Assembly: GCF_001605885.1 (NCBI RefSeq)
Contig: NZ_LRPE01000023.1
Location: forward strand, 1-64,000
Length of the DNA: 64,000 nt
Reading direction: 5' to 3'
Source of the DNA: Acinetobacter lactucae
Lineage (GTDB): Bacteria; Pseudomonadota; Gammaproteobacteria; Pseudomonadales; Moraxellaceae
Shown: in pieces, positions 61,516 to 64,000 of the stretch
Layout: every line of letters starts with the position of its first letter
Numbering within the stretch: the first letter of the stretch is position 1
Position numbers and translations under genes: made by a program
Notes under the pieces: generated by a model
Told to the model about the DNA's origin: nothing
Seen by the model: the letters and a program-made list of their open reading frames with translations, nothing else
The model's database searches: none

Positions 61516-63369
61516 TCAAATCTGCTCTGGTGAAGTTTCACCAACTAATGCACCAAATACAGATGCTCCATGTTCAGCTGGCGCAGCAGCAGCACGGAAT
61601 ACACCAAATAATTCACGGCCAAAGCCAACTTCGTTTTCTGCCTGATGTTCTGGCTGTGCAACAGGTCGTGACTGCCAAGTCTGTTCATCTATTTCGACAT
61701 CGAGTACGCCAGCCTCTGCATCAATGATCAACATATCCCCTGTTTGAACTTTAGCAATCGGCCCATTTAATAAGGCTTCTGGAGATAAATGAATCACTGC
61801 AGGAACTTTGCCTGAAGCACCAGACATACGACCATCAGTGACTAAAGCAACATGGAAACCTTGATCTTGTAAAACACCCAACACAGGAGTTAAACGATGC
61901 AACTCAGGCATACCATTCGCACGCGCACCTTGGAAACGAACAACTGCAATAAAGTCGCGGTGTAATTCACCACGATCAAATGCTGCTTGCACTGCTTCTT
62001 GAGAATCAAACACAATAGCTGGCGCTTTAACTTTGCGATGCTCAGGCGCAACAGCAGAAATCTTGATAACACCACGACCAAGGCGACCTTGCATTAAACG
62101 CAAGCCACCATCTGGTTGAAACGGCGCGTCAATGCTACGGAGTACTTTGTCATCAAGGCTTTGAACCACACCATCAACCCAAGTGAGCTTACCGTCAATC
62201 AATTTCGGTTCTTTGGTGTAATGCTGTAAACCCTTACCAGCCACTGTCGTTACATCGTTATGCAATAAGCCAGCTTCAAGTAAGTTACGAATGAGGAAAG
62301 CAACCCCACCCGCAGCTTGGAAATGGTTTACATCGGCCTTACCATTTGGATAGATTTTTGCGAGCAATGGAACAACAGCAGACAACTCATCAAAGTCGTC
62401 CCAGTCAATCAAGATGCCAGCTGCACGAGCAATCGCAATTAGATGCAGAGTATGGTTGGTTGAACCACCTGTCGCGAGCAATGCTACGATGCCATTGATA
62501 ATGGCTTTTTCATCAATAACATGACCAATCGGCGTGTAGTTTCCGCGCTCAACTGTTAAATCAAGTACACGAATCGCCGCTTCTGCGGTAAGTGCATCAC
62601 GTAATGGCGTGTGAGGATGAACAAATGCAGCGCTTGGCAAATGCAAGCCCATTACTTCCATCAGCATTTGGTTACTGTTAGCCGTACCGTAAAAAGTACA
62701 AGTTCCTTGTCCGTGATAAGCAGCTGACTCAGCTTCTAGCAAAGCATCTCGGCCAACCTGACCTGTTGCAAATTGCTGACGAATTTTGGCTTTCTCGTCG
62801 TTAGATAACCCACTGGTCATGGGGCCAGCTGGCACAAAAATAGTAGGTAAATAACCAAACTGCAAAGCACCGATCAGTAAGCCCGGTACAATCTTGTCAC
62901 ACACACCCAGACATAAAGCTGCGTCAAACATGTTATGAGACAACGCGATCGCTGTGCTCATCGCAATAGTTTCACGAGAGAACAGTGAGAGCTCCATACC
63001 GGCATTACCTTGGGTAATACCGTCACACATCGCAGGAACACCACCTGCAAACTGTGCCACGCCACCATTCTCACGAGCAGCTGTTTTAATTAAATCTGGA
63101 AATGTTTTATAAGGTGCATGGGCCGAAAGCATTTCGTTATATGACGATACAATGCCAATATTGGGTTCACGGCCGACTTTAATAATTAATTTTTCATTAT
63201 CGTCCATACTGGCAAAACCATGAGCCAGATTAGCGCATGAAAGTGCCCCACGAGCAGGAAATTTGCCTTGTGCATGTTCGATACGTTGTAAATATGCAGA
63301 ACGAGTTTTTTGACTGCGCGCGATTACACGCTCGGTCACTTTTGCCAGTATAGGATTCGGCAAGTCCAT
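61516..63369 (-). CDS. edd: Phosphogluconate dehydratase
   Basis: Iron-sulfur enzyme of the Entner-Doudoroff pathway. The 617 residues carry cluster ligands in [11 protein letters not shown] and [11 protein letters not shown] and the C-terminal [14 protein letters not shown] motif. It starts at ATG after AGGAG at nine bases and leads the operon edd-eda-gntT-gntK-gapN-like. A GTCCA/TGGAC repeat spans the start codon. Confidence 0.98.
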   Translation of the reverse strand: MDLPNPILAKVTERVIARSQKTRSAYLQRIEHAQGKFPARGALSCANLAHGFASMDDNEKLIIKVGREPNIGIVSSYNEMLSAHAPYKTFPDLIKTAARENGGVAQFAGGVPAMCDGITQGNAGMELSLFSRETIAMSTAIALSHNMFDAALCLGVCDKIVPGLLIGALQFGYLPTIFVPAGPMTSGLSNDEKAKIRQQFATGQVGRDALLEAESAAYHGQGTCTFYGTANSNQMLMEVMGLHLPSAAFVHPHTPLRDALTAEAAIRVLDLTVERGNYTPIGHVIDEKAIINGIVALLATGGSTNHTLHLIAIARAAGILIDWDDFDELSAVVPLLAKIYPNGKADVNHFQAAGGVAFLIRNLLEAGLLHNDVTTVAGKGLQHYTKEPKLIDGKLTWVDGVVQSLDDKVLRSIDAPFQPDGGLRLMQGRLGRGVIKISAVAPEHRKVKAPAIVFDSQEAVQAAFDRGELHRDFIAVVRFQGARANGMPELHRLTPVLGVLQDQGFHVALVTDGRMSGASGKVPAVIHLSPEALLNGPIAKVQTGDMLIIDAEAGVLDVEIDEQTWQSRPVAQPEHQAENEVGFGRELFGVFRAAAAPAEHGASVFGALVGETSPEQI

Positions 63370-63417
63370 GCTGGACGCTCCTGTACAACCGGATAAGCCG
63401 GAAAATAAAAATAGACC

Positions 63418-63441
63418 AAATGATATATTTGACGATCATTT
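63418..63441. promoter_or_regulatory. Inverted repeat close to the edd start
   Basis: AAATGAT and ATCATTT arms with a 10-base spacer, about 49 bases upstream of the edd ATG and overlapping a weak minus-strand -10 candidate. The position suits a repressor operator. Confidence 0.4.
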
Positions 63442-63509
63442 AGAAAAGAGATTAACAATATTATTAAGGCGAAAAGCGACATGCAAGCCCTTGTCAGCGC
63501 TGTGGTAAT

Positions 63510-63519
63510 TGCCTAGGCA
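63510..63519. promoter_or_regulatory. TGCCTAGGCA palindrome upstream of edd
   Basis: Perfect 10-bp palindrome about 140 bases upstream of edd. Its half-site TGCCTA recurs upstream of gntT (60706-60724), in the opposite relative orientation. Confidence 0.4.
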
Positions 63520-63759
63520 TTGGTATTAAAGACAAATAATGTTTAAGTTATAAGCAAAAGACTAATTTTATTTTGGACTATATTTACAACTTAATTAAGC
63601 ATTAAAAAGTATGAGAAAATTCTCTTAATATCAAAGTAATAATAACGCTTTTGCAAATGTATAAATACCTATTTAATTGCACTCATTCTTATATTTGAAA
63701 TGTTTATAATTTATTCTTTTTAACCTACATAATACCTATTAAATCTTAATTTAAATTAC

Positions 63760-63779
63760 GTATATTATTTGTAATATAC
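63760..63779. repeat. Perfect 8-bp inverted repeat in the distal edd upstream region
   Basis: GTATATTA, a 4-base TTTG loop and TAATATAC. It lies nearly 400 bases from edd, so it may belong to a gene outside the window or mark a promoter-proximal operator. Confidence 0.45.
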
Positions 63780-64000
63780 CTCTCAAGACTGATTAAAATA
63801 ACAGCACATATTTTCCCTAAAAAAATTTAGAGAGAATATTTGAAAATTACATTAAATAGAAATTTACTTTTTATAAATATATACAAAAAACTGTTTAATT
63901 CTTCTACAAAAAAACCATGAATACAGTGCTTAAGCTTTATACTGGACGAATATTAGTTAGAAATAATTTGATGGTCGATAGTGCTTAAGTCTAATGGGCT

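Larger units (their letters stand above)
63370..64000. other. Upstream regulatory region of the gluconate operon
   Basis: About 630 AT-rich bases with no supported gene. It holds several inverted repeats: 63418-63441 next to edd, an 8-bp palindrome at 63495-63502, a 10-bp palindrome TGCCTAGGCA at 63510-63519, and a perfect 8-bp repeat at 63760-63779. The only ORF with an ATG near the end (63917) has 23 codons and no ribosome site. Confidence 0.6.

Noticed and set aside
63917..63988. Small 23-codon ORF near the right edge
   Set aside because: No ribosome site, no recognisable product and AT-rich random composition; two GTGCTTAAG copies inside it are too short to call a repeat.

Overview
The window is a chromosomal segment of a low-GC gammaproteobacterium, almost certainly Acinetobacter (A. 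calcoaceticus-baumannii complex). The basis is recognition of protein sequences and local gene order (leuS-lptE-holA; macA-macB-outer membrane factor; rlmN-pilW-rodZ-ispG-hisS-yfgM-bamB-der), a full Entner-Doudoroff/gluconate operon, and an aryl polyene pigment locus of the Acinetobacter type. No database search was possible. I see no insertion sequence, prophage, integrase, CRISPR array, rRNA or tRNA. The segment reads as ordinary core genome with one large secondary-metabolite island.

Layout. 1-6.4 kb: a membrane MHYT-GGDEF-EAL c-di-GMP protein, then the ilvI-ilvH-ilvC branched-chain amino acid operon (minus strand, ilvI starting at TTG). 6.4-15.5 kb: leuS-lptE-holA and a complete MacAB-type tripartite efflux operon (plus strand). 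15.5-20.4 kb: fabI, a YccA-type membrane protein and orn (minus), then rsgA and yibN-grxC-secB (plus). 20.4-37.8 kb: an approximately 17-kb, minus-strand aryl polyene (APE) operon of about 19 tightly overlapping genes, read from one strong extended -10 promoter near 37.8 kb. It encodes two ACPs, a chain-length factor, two active ketosynthases, a ketoreductase, two half-site dehydratases, an acyl-ACP ligase, glycosyl- and acyltransferases, a thioesterase, LolA/MMPL/lipoprotein export parts, a phosphopantetheinyl transferase, an aromatic amino acid lyase and a flavin-dependent halogenase-like protein. 37.9-47.5 kb: the der-to-rlmN housekeeping run, ndk and iscX. 47.6-53.9 kb: a PAP2 phosphatase and a GT4 glycosyltransferase, prc, nagZ and a methyltransferase. 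54-56.9 kb: an alpha/beta hydrolase fused to a PilZ-like domain, and proA. 57-63.4 kb: edd-eda-gntT-gntK-gapN (minus strand).

How the genes work together. The APE operon should make, membrane-attach and export an aryl polyene lipid. Its extra lyase and halogenase-like enzyme suggest it makes or decorates its own aryl head group. The gluconate operon covers uptake (gntT), phosphorylation (gntK), dehydration (edd), aldol cleavage (eda) and non-phosphorylating oxidation of the glyceraldehyde-3-phosphate product (gapN-like). Its long intercistronic gaps carry perfect inverted repeats. The most interesting leads are the head-group enzymes and split dehydratase active site of the APE locus, the hydrolase-PilZ fusion, the shared TGCCTA half-site in the gluconate operon, and the unusual catalytic motif of the gapN product.
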